From contig NZ_JACRSN010000019.1 in assembly GCF_014384705.1 (NCBI RefSeq), forward strand, positions 6,271-70,270: DNA of 64,000 bases. The letters are read 5' to 3'. This document shows, in pieces, positions 8,850 through 15,834 of this stretch. The DNA comes from Yeguia hominis (GTDB taxonomy: Bacteria > Bacillota > Clostridia > Oscillospirales > Acutalibacteraceae). Made by a program: the position numbers and the translations under genes. Within the stretch, counting starts at the first letter, position 1. Every line of letters starts with the position of its first letter. The notes under the pieces are model-generated. The model saw only the letters and a program-made list of their open reading frames with translations, searched no databases and was not told where the DNA came from.

Positions 8850-10292
8850 TTAAATCTGATAGAATCGATATGGTACGTGCTGTCCGCGCCGCAAATCGAG
8901 CGGATCGTCTCCCAGCGGCGGCGCAGCTTCGTTTTGGCGCGGCGAAATCGGGCTTTCCATCAGGATGTACCGGCACATATCGTAAATGTGATCTTCTCCG
9001 TCCGTATCGATATCCTCCACATTCTTTTCATCATATACAAGCGCCGGAATCGTCCGGATGAAATGCTTGCAGGTTGAAAAAACTTGAAACATCGGTGCGC
9101 CGTCCGGATCGAACGCCAGGCGATAATGATACTGCATCTTTCCTGCAAGCCGCGTATTATCCCCGCCGGAAAAATAGATGAAGTTCGGAGCGCGCGCCAT
9201 CATAATGGCAACCGATTCTCCGCGGCTCTCATCAAAAATAGAGGGATCCGCAATGCCGATGATATTTCTTCCGCGCAGATTTTCATCCTCGTTTTCAATT
9301 TCCCGAATCTTCGCTGCGATCTGTGCAGGATTGAGCTTCACGCCGGTATTCGGCGTCCCGGTACAACCGTAATATTCCCGAATATGATAAATTCTGCCCT
9401 CCGGATCGGCCGCGAACCAGCCCACAGCAAAGGGCCTTGCATATCCGAAATCGAATCCGCGCCAAACCTTCCAGTGCTTCGGAATCCGGAACGGATCGAT
9501 CACATGCGTCCACCGGCGATCCGCATAGTGCGCCGGATCGTTGCGCCATTCGCGGAACACCTGCCCGTCAAAGCTATCCCAGGAACCGTACAGCAGCGCA
9601 TTCCGCTCCGCTTCGGGGAGCGCTGCGAGATGCTTGATGTATTCCGGATCATTCTGCATCAGCGCCGGATTATCATACACTGTAGAAGGGATAAACACCC
9701 GGCTTTGCCTTTCGTGCCGCTGTGTGCCATCCGGTTCCCGCCACGCGATATCCTGCCAAATCGTCGTCATCGGCGGCGCGGCGCTGATAAAGCGCTCCTT
9801 TACCCATCCGTGGCCGATTCCGCCCGGGTTTGCCGTCGCCCGGACGTACACCCGCGTTCCGGGCCCGTTTGGGCGGTTTCGGGAAAACAAATAGCTGTAT
9901 TCTTCCCAGGTAAAATGCGTAAGTTCATCAAACGCAATGAAATCATACGCCTGCCCCTGATATTTCACGCGATCCTTTGTGTGCTGCATCGAGCCGAATA
10001 CAATTTTTGCGCCGCTCGGAAACATCCAGGTGTGCGCGCTTGCATTATATTGCGCCTTTGGAAAAATCCGCGGATAATAATTCAGGCTTTTGTCGATCAA
10101 TTCCGCAAGCTGCGGATAGGTTTTGCGCAGAATAAGCGCTTTGTAATGCGGAATCGCCACTTGGCGCAACGCTTCTATCACAAGCGCCTCGCTTTTTCCG
10201 CCGCCGGCAGCACCGCCATAGAGCGCCTCATATTCCGGGCGCGCCATGAATACCGATTGCCGCCGCTGCGGCTGCCAAATTATGCGCTTCAT
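8850..10292 (-). CDS. terminase large subunit
   Basis: A 480-residue packaging motor. The ATPase half has a Walker A loop GGAAGGGKSE (about residues 26-35) and Walker B with catalytic acid IAFDE (119-123). The nuclease half carries the first acidic residue in RGFDFGYARP (Asp281) and a later IADPSIFDE motif. It cuts concatemeric phage DNA and pumps it through the portal. ATG overlaps the stop of the small-subunit gene by four bases (ATGA), so the two are translationally coupled. Confidence 0.95.
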   Translation of the reverse strand: MKRIIWQPQRRQSVFMARPEYEALYGGAAGGGKSEALVIEALRQVAIPHYKALILRKTYPQLAELIDKSLNYYPRIFPKAQYNASAHTWMFPSGAKIVFGSMQHTKDRVKYQGQAYDFIAFDELTHFTWEEYSYLFSRNRPNGPGTRVYVRATANPGGIGHGWVKERFISAAPPMTTIWQDIAWREPDGTQRHERQSRVFIPSTVYDNPALMQNDPEYIKHLAALPEAERNALLYGSWDSFDGQVFREWRNDPAHYADRRWTHVIDPFRIPKHWKVWRGFDFGYARPFAVGWFAADPEGRIYHIREYYGCTGTPNTGVKLNPAQIAAKIREIENEDENLRGRNIIGIADPSIFDESRGESVAIMMARAPNFIYFSGGDNTRLAGKMQYHYRLAFDPDGAPMFQVFSTCKHFIRTIPALVYDEKNVEDIDTDGEDHIYDMCRYILMESPISPRQNEAAPPLGDDPLDLRRGQHVPYRFYQI

Positions 10293-10708
10293 GCCATTTC
10301 CTCCGCAGAAACAGGCGGAATCAGCGCCACGCCGGTTTCCTGCTCTTCTCCGGGCTCTGCGCGCAGCCCCTGAATCTCCATAATATCCCGAATCGCCGCG
10401 GTGATTTGCCGAAGCCCTGCGCGATCCACTTCCCCCTGGCTATCGAGCTGCGCAATCGCAAGTTCGATTTTCCCCACCAGGCAATCCGCAAGCTTCTGAA
10501 TCCGCTCCATCCGCTCTACTGCATGCGCTTCGTTTTTTTGTACCGATTTCATCGCAACATCATTCCGAAATTCGTCGCGCAGCCGCTTCCATCCGCCTTT
10601 TGATGCCTGCCGGCCGAGCGTGCTGTTTGAAACGCCATGCTTCGCAGCCAGATCGCGATAGCTGATATCGGATGAAATATATTCTATTTTGATTTCATTC
10701 CAATCCAA
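10289..10708 (-). CDS. terminase small subunit (DNA-recognition protein)
   Basis: A 139-residue protein with an N-terminal helix-turn-helix (SYRDLAAKHGVSNSTLGRQA, about residues 16-35) followed by a helical oligomerisation region. This is the architecture of small terminases that bind the packaging site. The four-base overlap with the large subunit and its length support the call. The C-terminal 25 residues are acidic and probably contact the large subunit. Confidence 0.8.
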   Translation of the reverse strand: MDWNEIKIEYISSDISYRDLAAKHGVSNSTLGRQASKGGWKRLRDEFRNDVAMKSVQKNEAHAVERMERIQKLADCLVGKIELAIAQLDSQGEVDRAGLRQITAAIRDIMEIQGLRAEPGEEQETGVALIPPVSAEEMA

Positions 10709-10725
10709 GTTACCGCCTCCCGTTC

Positions 10726-10980
10726 TTATTGTATCGAATCGCGCGCCTCGCCGTCACCCGCCTTTTGCGCCTCGTACTTTTTTTCAACCATCTGCGCAAT
10801 CGGGCAGCACGCAAAATGGAACTGGCTGCAATACTGCTCCTGCCAAAGCATTTTTTGGCCGGATGACGAAAATCCGAGGGAAAGCATTGTGCCCTCGGAG
10901 ATCCCTTCACATGTAATTCGATATTCACTTTCCCGCTGATAAAACGGGCAAATTGTATTCGCCGTCCCCCAGAAATTCAC
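10726..10980 (-). CDS. small cysteine-rich phage protein next to terminase
   Basis: GTG at 10980 lies behind GGAAGGTGATCAG and gives 84 residues. Cysteines in CPFY, ITCEG, YCSQF and ACCPIA suggest a small metal-binding fold. Proteins of this pattern recur immediately upstream of small terminases in clostridial prophages, but I know of no proven function. It is the first gene of the late operon as read leftward. Confidence 0.55.
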   Translation of the reverse strand: MNFWGTANTICPFYQRESEYRITCEGISEGTMLSLGFSSSGQKMLWQEQYCSQFHFACCPIAQMVEKKYEAQKAGDGEARDSIQ

Positions 10981-11035
10981 CTGATCACCTTCCTATGCAC
11001 GATCCGCGAACAGTTTGCTTTTGTATTTTTTTGCA

Positions 11036-11070
11036 ACGCAAAACCGCACCGGCCCGATTGACCGATGCGG
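11036..11070 (-). terminator. hairpin between late regulator and late operon
   Basis: On the minus strand CCGCATCGG pairs with CCGGTGCGG (one wobble) and is followed by TTTT. It lies downstream of the ArpU-like gene and also downstream of a -10-like box at 11135-11140. It could therefore end the early transcript or act in a late leader. Confidence 0.55.
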
Positions 11071-11134
11071 CTGATGAGAGGGAGTAAGAGCAAAAGGAGA
11101 ATGACGTTCCTTGTTTGCGATTTTTTACAATATT

Positions 11135-11140
11135 ATTATA
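11135..11140 (-). promoter_or_regulatory. possible activator-dependent late promoter (-10 only)
   Basis: TATAAT reads leftward here, but the base-pairs 17 upstream (AAAAAG) do not resemble a -35 box. A good -10 without a -35, just after an ArpU-family gene, is what an activator-dependent late promoter would look like. No binding site for the activator can be identified. Confidence 0.3.
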
Positions 11141-11181
11141 TCACAGAACGAGGCGATCTTTTTATCTGATAATTATCCAAA

Positions 11182-11634
11182 TTAGTAATCTGTAAATCCA
11201 TACATCCCAATCGTAAAATTATATATTGCTTTATCTTTCATTCTGTAAATTTCCGCTTGCTCCACGTGATATTTTTCTTTCAATCGATCGATGTATCGAT
11301 CCGGGCGATTTATATAATAAACTTCCAGCACTTCGCGTTCCCTTGCATCGAGCGAATGCAAGCCGCGCTCTATCAAATGCACCATTCTTTTTACAGCGGA
11401 TAGATTCATTTGGAGCCGTTCGCGCTTTACGATATTATCCAGCAGATGATCCTCCATCCGGATTCCGCCGCCCTGAATCGGAGATGAATCAAAGGCTTGC
11501 CCGCGCAGCGCCGTGTACTGCATATTCAGAATTTCGATCTGCTCTGTAATATTAGAAATGGATTGCTTTTTCTTTTCGTAACTTTGGAGATCTTCTATTG
11601 ATTGCCGCTCCCAATTATGCGTCCCACGGCCCAT
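11182..11634 (-). CDS. ArpU-family late transcription regulator
   Basis: The protein has 150 residues. The C-terminal half contains a sigma-region-4-like helix-turn-helix (about residues 95-140), with the phrase LDAREREVLEVYYINRP at its start. The N-terminal half is helical. This matches the ArpU/RinA-like regulators encoded at the end of early operons in Firmicutes prophages, which switch on the structural genes. Placement just before the packaging operon fits exactly. It is read as the last gene of the early operon, and a hairpin follows it. Confidence 0.8.
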   Translation of the reverse strand: MGRGTHNWERQSIEDLQSYEKKKQSISNITEQIEILNMQYTALRGQAFDSSPIQGGGIRMEDHLLDNIVKRERLQMNLSAVKRMVHLIERGLHSLDAREREVLEVYYINRPDRYIDRLKEKYHVEQAEIYRMKDKAIYNFTIGMYGFTDY

Positions 11635-11659
11635 TTAATCACCTTCCTGCGCCAACGTT

Positions 11660-11893
11660 TCAATCAATCTCAATATCGCTTTCCGATATATAGCTTTTTT
11701 TCGGAATCACCACTACTTTATAGCCCAAAATTTCAAGCATCTCACTAAACTTTTTAATCGTCATGTTATCGGTTTTTCTTTGATTCAGCCTATCCCAAAG
11801 CGCGGCCTGCGTTATCCCAAGCCGCGCCGCCATTTCTGCATTCGTTACACTTTGCATCCGCATAAGCGTGCTTATAATTTCTTTAGAAGTCAT
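11660..11893 (-). CDS. small HTH DNA-binding protein (XRE-like)
   Basis: ATG at 11893 directly follows AGGTGGAG and gives 77 residues. Residues 4-45 form a helix-turn-helix of the XRE type with TNAEMAARLGITQAALWDRL, and the remaining segment (FSEMLEILGYKVVVIPKK) is the usual dimerisation-like tail. It lies immediately downstream of a small gene whose promoter contains three related palindromes (12146-12233). It is the obvious candidate to bind them and repress its own operon. Confidence 0.7.
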   Translation of the reverse strand: MTSKEIISTLMRMQSVTNAEMAARLGITQAALWDRLNQRKTDNMTIKKFSEMLEILGYKVVVIPKKSYISESDIEID

Positions 11894-11936
11894 ACGCTCC
11901 ACCTGTTTTGAATAATAAAGCAAAAGCCGCCGCAGT

Positions 11937-12116
11937 TTAAGCCGGATATTTTACGAAAATTGCATCCATCGCTTCATTTTCCGACTCGAACATATCTTCA
12001 ATTTCATCCCCTGTGCTTTCGTCAACCAGCCGGAACATGCCCGGATTATCAATGCTTTCATCAATCGCGATTCCGAAATGGTGTCCGTCAAAAATAGCGT
12101 TGCAAATGTGTTTCAT
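11937..12116 (-). CDS. small acidic phage protein, 59 aa
   Basis: A short gene with ATG at 12116 and AAGGTAAAAAAT upstream. The protein, MKHICNAIFDGHHFGIAIDE and on, is strongly acidic and has no membrane segment or recognised domain. It is the first gene after the palindrome-flanked promoter and is co-transcribed with the XRE-like gene 43 bases further on. Antirepressor or partner roles are possible, but only the gene context suggests them. Confidence 0.6.
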   Translation of the reverse strand: MKHICNAIFDGHHFGIAIDESIDNPGMFRLVDESTGDEIEDMFESENEAMDAIFVKYPA

Positions 12117-12145
12117 ATTTTTTACCTTCCTTTTTTGTTTTTTGT

Positions 12146-12233
12146 ATCAAGTTTTTTCTTGATGACTAAAGTATATCAAGTTAAAACTTGTTTGTCAACC
12201 CCTTTTTTAAAATTTTTTCAAGTTTTTTCTTGA
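12146..12233 (-). promoter_or_regulatory. leftward promoter with three palindromic operators
   Basis: TTGACA (12193-12198) and TATACT (12170-12175) are exactly 17 bases apart on the minus strand, close to the consensus. The spacer contains the palindrome CAAGTTTTAACTTG (12177-12190). Two further copies of the half-sites, ATCAAG-N6-CTTGAT at 12146-12163 and TCAAG-N6-CTTGA at 12218-12233, flank the promoter. The layout is a repressor-controlled promoter inside the early operon, serving the 59-residue protein and the XRE-like gene. Confidence 0.8.
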
Positions 12234-12253
12234 TTTACAAAATTCGCGCAATT

Positions 12254-12664
12254 TTATCTCCCCGTGCTCCCGAATCCATGCTCCCCGCGCGCCGTTTCCG
12301 CGAGCGCATCTACTACGATGATTCCGGGCCGCATGCACGGCAAAATCACCAGCTGCGTAATCTTATCCCCACGGTTTACAAGATACGGCTGCGGGCCGTG
12401 ATTATATAGTTTTACGCGAATCGATCCAGAATAGCCCTCATCAATTACGCCTTCGCTCAATATACCGTATTTTATATTCAGGCCGCTTTTGCTCTTGAGC
12501 ATGCCAACTGTGCTTGGCGGCAGCTCCACGTGTACGCCCGTATCAATAATTTCACTGCCGCCCTTCGCGATCAGCACGGTAATTGGGCTTTTCAGATCCA
12601 ATCCCGCATCCTCCTCGTGCGCCCGTTCGGGCATAATCGCATTTTCATCCAGCTTGATGTACAT
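12254..12664 (-). CDS. dut: dUTP diphosphatase
   Basis: A 136-residue trimeric-type dUTPase hydrolysing dUTP to dUMP and pyrophosphate, keeping uracil out of phage DNA. All five family motifs are visible: DAGLDL (19-24), KSKSGLN (57-63), GVIDEGYSG with catalytic Asp75 and uracil-stacking Tyr78, GDKITQLVI (99-107), and the flexible C-terminal RGEHGFGSTGR. It supplies dUMP, and a ThyX-like gene lies two genes upstream. Its ATG overlaps the end of the frameshifted DUF3310 reading frame, indicating coupled translation. Confidence 0.95.
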   Translation of the reverse strand: MYIKLDENAIMPERAHEEDAGLDLKSPITVLIAKGGSEIIDTGVHVELPPSTVGMLKSKSGLNIKYGILSEGVIDEGYSGSIRVKLYNHGPQPYLVNRGDKITQLVILPCMRPGIIVVDALAETARGEHGFGSTGR

Positions 12665-12865
12665 GATTTTCTACTTCCCTTCTTAAATACCAGATTGCCT
12701 TTTCTAGATCCTGCGCATAGGTTTGCGGATCTTTTTTCCTGCTCTTGCAATATATTTCACGGCATTTCCCAGATGAAATCCCAATCCCCACGCTTCGATT
12801 ACGTTGATCGCTTCATAGATGTTCGCGCCGCCGTAATATTCCGGATGATCAATAGCGCTGCTCAT
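12645..12865 (-). CDS. DUF3310-family protein, requires -1 frameshift at A AAA AAG
   Basis: From ATG 12865 (GGAGG upstream) the zero frame reads MSSAIDHPEYYGGANIYEAI and on to ARAGKK, then stops early at 12704. If the ribosome slips back one base on AAAAAAG (12731-12737) the frame continues DPQTYAQDLEKAIWYLRREVENH and ends at 12645 inside dut. The joined protein has the complete DUF3310 pattern (HPxYY, EAIxVIEAWGLGFHLGNAVKY, RAGKKD, DLEKAIWYL). The heptamer is in the right phase for classic -1 slippage, and AGATCC/GGATCT can pair directly downstream. A one-base deletion in the A-run or a sequencing error are the alternatives. Confidence 0.65.
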
Positions 12866-12868
12866 TTT

Positions 12869-13522
12869 TCATTCCTCCAATATGATTTCTTTAAAATACG
12901 GAAGCGCCTCAATCCACCTGCACAGCATTCTCCATTCATCTAATTTATGATCTTTTCTGGCAAAATACATCGATTTCAGTACTTGATAATTCAGCTGGAT
13001 CGTTCGCTTTTGATCGAAGCTGGCCGGCAATAGCTGGATGAGCTGCCACCAATCTTCTTTTTCTTTCGTGGCAAGGTAACGGCTTCTCCAAAAATTCAAT
13101 TCATGAATAAGATTCTCTAATATTGCAAGCCCGGAAGGCTTTAAATGTTCCCAGGAAAAATCGCCCAGCGTAAATTCCTTTGCGTGAATCTTGTGCATCG
13201 TGGAGCAAGAATTCGCAACTGTACCAATCTTATAAGTATCAAACTCTTTCCACCAATAGAGCGGCGCCGTGATATCGCATACTACAGTGATCATCCGCAA
13301 GAATTTTGCATGATCACTGCCGGCTTTGGAGAGGGATTTCATCAGCTTCAGATCGTTTTCGCCAAGCATCCACTTTGCTTCATCATTTGGATTGATCGTG
13401 CCGGGATCTTCTATAAATTCCCAGCGGCTATCGCTCTTATCCCACGATTCAAGCGGATTCCGCATGCCGCGAATTGCGGATTCCCATCCGAAAATCTCGG
13501 CATTTTCAATTTTTATACTCAT
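12869..13522 (-). CDS. ThyX-like fold phage protein, signature degenerate
   Basis: A 217-residue protein common in clostridial phages by its opening words (GWESAIRGMRNP). Around residues 70-112 the order SDHAKF, then YWWKEFDTYKIGTVANSCST parallels flavin-dependent thymidylate synthase ThyX, where a conserved His leads to RHRxxSxNExSxRY. Here the Asn and one Ser are kept, while the arginines that bind flavin and dUMP are Thr, Lys and Met. I infer a ThyX-related fold that either binds other ligands or has lost activity. Neighbouring dut is consistent with nucleotide metabolism. The family call is moderate, and activity is doubtful. Confidence 0.5.
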   Translation of the reverse strand: MSIKIENAEIFGWESAIRGMRNPLESWDKSDSRWEFIEDPGTINPNDEAKWMLGENDLKLMKSLSKAGSDHAKFLRMITVVCDITAPLYWWKEFDTYKIGTVANSCSTMHKIHAKEFTLGDFSWEHLKPSGLAILENLIHELNFWRSRYLATKEKEDWWQLIQLLPASFDQKRTIQLNYQVLKSMYFARKDHKLDEWRMLCRWIEALPYFKEIILEE

Positions 13523-13527
13523 ATCCC

Positions 13528-13884
13528 TTATCCTTTCTCAAATCCCGGGCAGCGAATCACCGTATATGTAGTTTCCGGCTTTCCCATATATTTTCTTCTG
13601 CACTTTTTTGCTTCCCAATCCTCACGCGGAGCAGGATTTCTTTGGTGCAGCGGGCAAGGCGTAAGATCGCCCATTGCGGCATACTTGCAATCCCAGCAAA
13701 GCGTTTCCCGCCCTGGTGATTTTCCCGGCGCTCTTTTGGCCTTTTTTCGGATATCGTATTTTCTCAATCGATAATCCAGCGCTTTTATTGATATCTCCAG
13801 CACTTTTGCCATTTCCTTTATTGGCATCCCGGATTGATATAGTTTGCAAGTTCGCTCAATTTCTTTCTGCGATAATTGCCCCAC
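13528..13884 (-). CDS. phage HTH protein with C-terminal cysteine cluster
   Basis: GTG at 13884 follows AAAGGAG. The first 50 residues form a helix-turn-helix of the homeodomain-like transposase/sigma type (MPIKEMAKVLEISIKALDYR). After a basic linker the C-terminal half has CWDCKYA, PCPLH, KKCRRKY and a final RCPGF, a likely zinc or Fe-S site. It may recognise DNA, but no described family comes to mind. The stop of the upstream zinc-finger gene lies three bases before its start. Confidence 0.55.
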   Translation of the reverse strand: MGQLSQKEIERTCKLYQSGMPIKEMAKVLEISIKALDYRLRKYDIRKKAKRAPGKSPGRETLCWDCKYAAMGDLTPCPLHQRNPAPREDWEAKKCRRKYMGKPETTYTVIRCPGFEKG

Positions 13885-13887
13885 AGT

Positions 13888-14145
13888 TTATCGCTCCTTT
13901 CGCTTTGCGGCTTCCAGCGTTCGCTTTGCTTGATATTTTCCATAGTGCAGCAGTTCATCTCCGGAAAGCAGATCCAGCCCGTGCGCCCCTTTCGGCATCG
14001 GGGAATCTATCCAAATCCTTCCTGCTTCGGCGTTTGGATCGCGCTGCCTAGCCCTTTCCCGGCGATAGCAAGTTCGCGAGCAGTATTTTTGCGATGCTTT
14101 TGATGGGGTAAATTCGTTCCCGCAGCACTCGCATATTTTAATCAT
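13888..14145 (-). CDS. small zinc-finger phage protein
   Basis: ATG at 14145 behind AAGGAG gives 85 residues. The N-terminus ICECCGNEFTPSKASQKYCS has two Cys pairs closed by CSRTC, a treble-clef type zinc knuckle seen in many short phage proteins. The rest is basic and helical. It probably binds nucleic acid. The ATG overlaps the stop of a 30-residue membrane peptide gene. Confidence 0.6.
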   Translation of the reverse strand: MIKICECCGNEFTPSKASQKYCSRTCYRRERARQRDPNAEAGRIWIDSPMPKGAHGLDLLSGDELLHYGKYQAKRTLEAAKRKER

Positions 14146-14234
14146 TCGCCGTCGCTCCTTCCGTAGAATACAAAGCACATCACAGCCATTCCAAAGAACG
14201 CTCCCAGTGCAAAAGAAATGATGTATGCAAGCAT
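14142..14234 (-). CDS. 30-aa single-pass membrane peptide, DUF3789-like
   Basis: ATG at 14234 is preceded by AAAGGAGG with an eight-base gap. The peptide MLAYIISFALGAFFGMAVMC continues FVFYGRSDGE: one transmembrane helix and a short charged tail. Length and pattern match DUF3789, a family of tiny phage and host membrane proteins without known function. It overlaps the next start by ATGA. Confidence 0.65.
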   Translation of the reverse strand: MLAYIISFALGAFFGMAVMCFVFYGRSDGE

Positions 14235-14237
14235 GAA

Positions 14238-14531
14238 TTATTCCTCCTTTGGCAGTTCGGGCAACGGCATCCAGTGGGTAATACGGCTTTCGCCACCTCC
14301 CAAAATAAAATTTAATAGCTTATCCTCTGGCATCAAAGCATTTATATCTTCTTCATCAATCCACCATATTTTTTGAAAATAATCGTAACGGGCACACGCC
14401 ACCCAAATTGAAATATTATCTTCATCATCTAAAAGAGGATAACGAGATTTTATAGCTACAAGGAAATTATTATTCCCGAAAATGGCTTCTGGCGGCTCCG
14501 GCAACCTATCTTTCACGCTGATCCATTCCAT
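14238..14531 (-). CDS. DUF551-like phage protein
   Basis: ATG at 14531 is chosen over upstream ATGs because AAAAGGAG lies twelve bases before it. The 97-residue protein starts MEWISVKDRLPE and ends THWMPLPELPKEE, the hallmark ends of DUF551 proteins, which are frequent in early phage operons. Function is unknown. The start overlaps the end of the upstream gene. Confidence 0.75.
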   Translation of the reverse strand: MEWISVKDRLPEPPEAIFGNNNFLVAIKSRYPLLDDEDNISIWVACARYDYFQKIWWIDEEDINALMPEDKLLNFILGGGESRITHWMPLPELPKEE

Positions 14532-14814
14532 CGCTTTCCACATCTCCTTTTCTCTCGCCGTAGCTGCAAAAATCATTAGCGCTAGTATTTTCCCGCACAA
14601 GTCCGTTTACAGGCGCTTCGCATCTGCCGGAATGATTATATCCATCCCAATATCTGCAATCCTTGCAATGTACCACCTTTTCTACACCATCGATTGTTGG
14701 AGCTTTCTCTACCTCTTCTTCTGCCCAATCAATTCCATCAAGGAAGCCGCAACCGTAATCATCAGCCGGTGCTACGCACACAAAATTAAGTGCATCCGCA
14801 TCAATCAGCCGCAT
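14506..14814 (-). CDS. phage hypothetical protein starting MRLIDADAL
   Basis: ATG at 14814 follows GGAGGGGAAG. The 102-residue protein opens with MRLIDADAL, a very common opening in Firmicutes phage early genes, and carries CKDCRYW followed by RCEAP and FCSYG, which could coordinate a metal. It overlaps its neighbours at both ends. No function is assigned. Confidence 0.65.
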   Translation of the reverse strand: MRLIDADALNFVCVAPADDYGCGFLDGIDWAEEEVEKAPTIDGVEKVVHCKDCRYWDGYNHSGRCEAPVNGLVRENTSANDFCSYGERKGDVESDGMDQRER

Positions 14815-15145
14815 TTTCTTCCCCTCCATCCATTTTCGCGCCGCAGTTGGGGCATACATAATCGGGCAGATATATTTTTTCACCCTTAAAAGTTGTGACA
14901 ACATTGCAATTTGAGCATTTTTCTTCTGTTAGTGTAATTGTAGTTTTTTCATCAGGGATATAAACTTCACGAGATAATACATCTATCCACTTCCCATGCA
15001 CCACCTCCGCAACATCGGCGGCGGGCATTCCCTCAATGATTACACGTACTCCGTCCGAAAATACTCTTTCAACAATGCTGTGTTCGCCTAACCCCAGTCG
15101 ATCAAATTCGGCGAACAACGCTTTCTTGCCCATGTATTCATCCAT
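14801..15145 (-). CDS. phage hypothetical protein with C-terminal zinc ribbon
   Basis: Of 114 residues, the N-terminal part (LFAEFDRLGLGEHSIVERV) is helical. The C-terminal part has CSNC and, 23 residues on, CPNCGAKMDG, a zinc-ribbon pair often found at the end of small phage proteins beginning MGKKALF or similar. The ATG at 15145 lies within the end of the upstream gene, and its ribosome site (AGGATGG) is weak, so translation is probably coupled. Confidence 0.6.
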   Translation of the reverse strand: MDEYMGKKALFAEFDRLGLGEHSIVERVFSDGVRVIIEGMPAADVAEVVHGKWIDVLSREVYIPDEKTTITLTEEKCSNCNVVTTFKGEKIYLPDYVCPNCGAKMDGGEENAAD

Positions 15146-15347
15146 TGTCAGCCATCCTGTTCCATGCCTCAATTGCTTTTTCTTTGCTGGGCAGCCCAGA
15201 TACTTTCATCTTCTTTGTGTGGAGGCCATCACCAGTCCTATATCTCCCACAACCGGCATCCCACCCAAAGTCTGCTCTATCGTAGGCATCGTACATATGG
15301 ATAACGGTTGCAACTCCACCGCACTCAGGGCAGCGTTTCAATTCCAT
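15138..15347 (-). CDS. Lar-like zinc-ribbon protein (restriction alleviation family)
   Basis: ATG at 15347 behind AAGAGGG gives 69 residues: MELKRCPECGGVATVIHM, then a second cysteine (DAGCGRY) and the closing KEKAIEAWNRMAD. CPxCGG with a C-terminal AIxAWN helix is the pattern of the Lar family, some members of which lessen host restriction. In small phage proteins this label often covers only the fold, so the activity is unproven. Confidence 0.6.
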   Translation of the reverse strand: MELKRCPECGGVATVIHMYDAYDRADFGWDAGCGRYRTGDGLHTKKMKVSGLPSKEKAIEAWNRMADNG

Positions 15348-15670
15348 CGTTCGCCCTCTTCTTTCGTCCAATCGATTGCCTGCCCGCAGTTACAGTGGTG
15401 ATCGATATAATCAATCTCTTGATTCCCACAATTCGGGCATTCCCATCCCCAATCATCATCCGCCCAATCGGGATAGCAGGGAGGATTGCGCCACATTTTC
15501 GGCTCCTTCGGCACTTGCTTTTCCAGCGCATCACACGCCAGCAAGCACGCTTCTTCGATTGCCTTAATAGCTGCTTCTTTGCCATGAAATCCGCAATAAT
15601 ATTTAATTTCTGCGATTGCTTCTTTCGTTGTATCTGGATGCAAAATCCTGATCGCTTCCTGTGCCGTCAT
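15338..15670 (-). CDS. phage hypothetical protein with zinc ribbon
   Basis: ATG at 15670 follows GGAGGTAAG. The 110-residue protein begins MTAQEAIRILHPDTTKEAIA, a helical segment seen in many phage early proteins, and ends with CPNCGNQEID and CNCGQ, a probable zinc ribbon. Its function is unknown. It overlaps the flanking genes by four to ten bases. Confidence 0.6.
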   Translation of the reverse strand: MTAQEAIRILHPDTTKEAIAEIKYYCGFHGKEAAIKAIEEACLLACDALEKQVPKEPKMWRNPPCYPDWADDDWGWECPNCGNQEIDYIDHHCNCGQAIDWTKEEGERWN

Positions 15671-15834
15671 TCTGCGCTTACCTCCACTTCTTCCTTGAGC
15701 CACTCCAAAGCCGCTTTTACTGCTGGCTCTCCGATCGTTCGATTTCCAGTTAGCCGTACATTCACCCTGTGATATACAAGCCACCGTGCCAATTCTTCAT
15801 CACACATTGCCCGTATTCTATCAGCGTTCGTCAT
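15667..15834 (-). CDS. 55-aa phage protein
   Basis: ATG at 15834 with GGAGGAAAG upstream. The peptide opens MTNADRIRAMCDEELARWLV, a common helical opening of short phage proteins, followed by a basic stretch and an acidic end. It overlaps the channel gene's stop (ATGA) and the next start (ATGA). No function can be assigned. Confidence 0.6.
   Translation of the reverse strand: MTNADRIRAMCDEELARWLVYHRVNVRLTGNRTIGEPAVKAALEWLKEEVEVSAE

Noticed and set aside
9084..10373. A 429-codon plus-strand frame opposite the terminase gene
   Set aside because: Arginine- and proline-rich antisense shadow of a gene with clear Walker and nuclease motifs.
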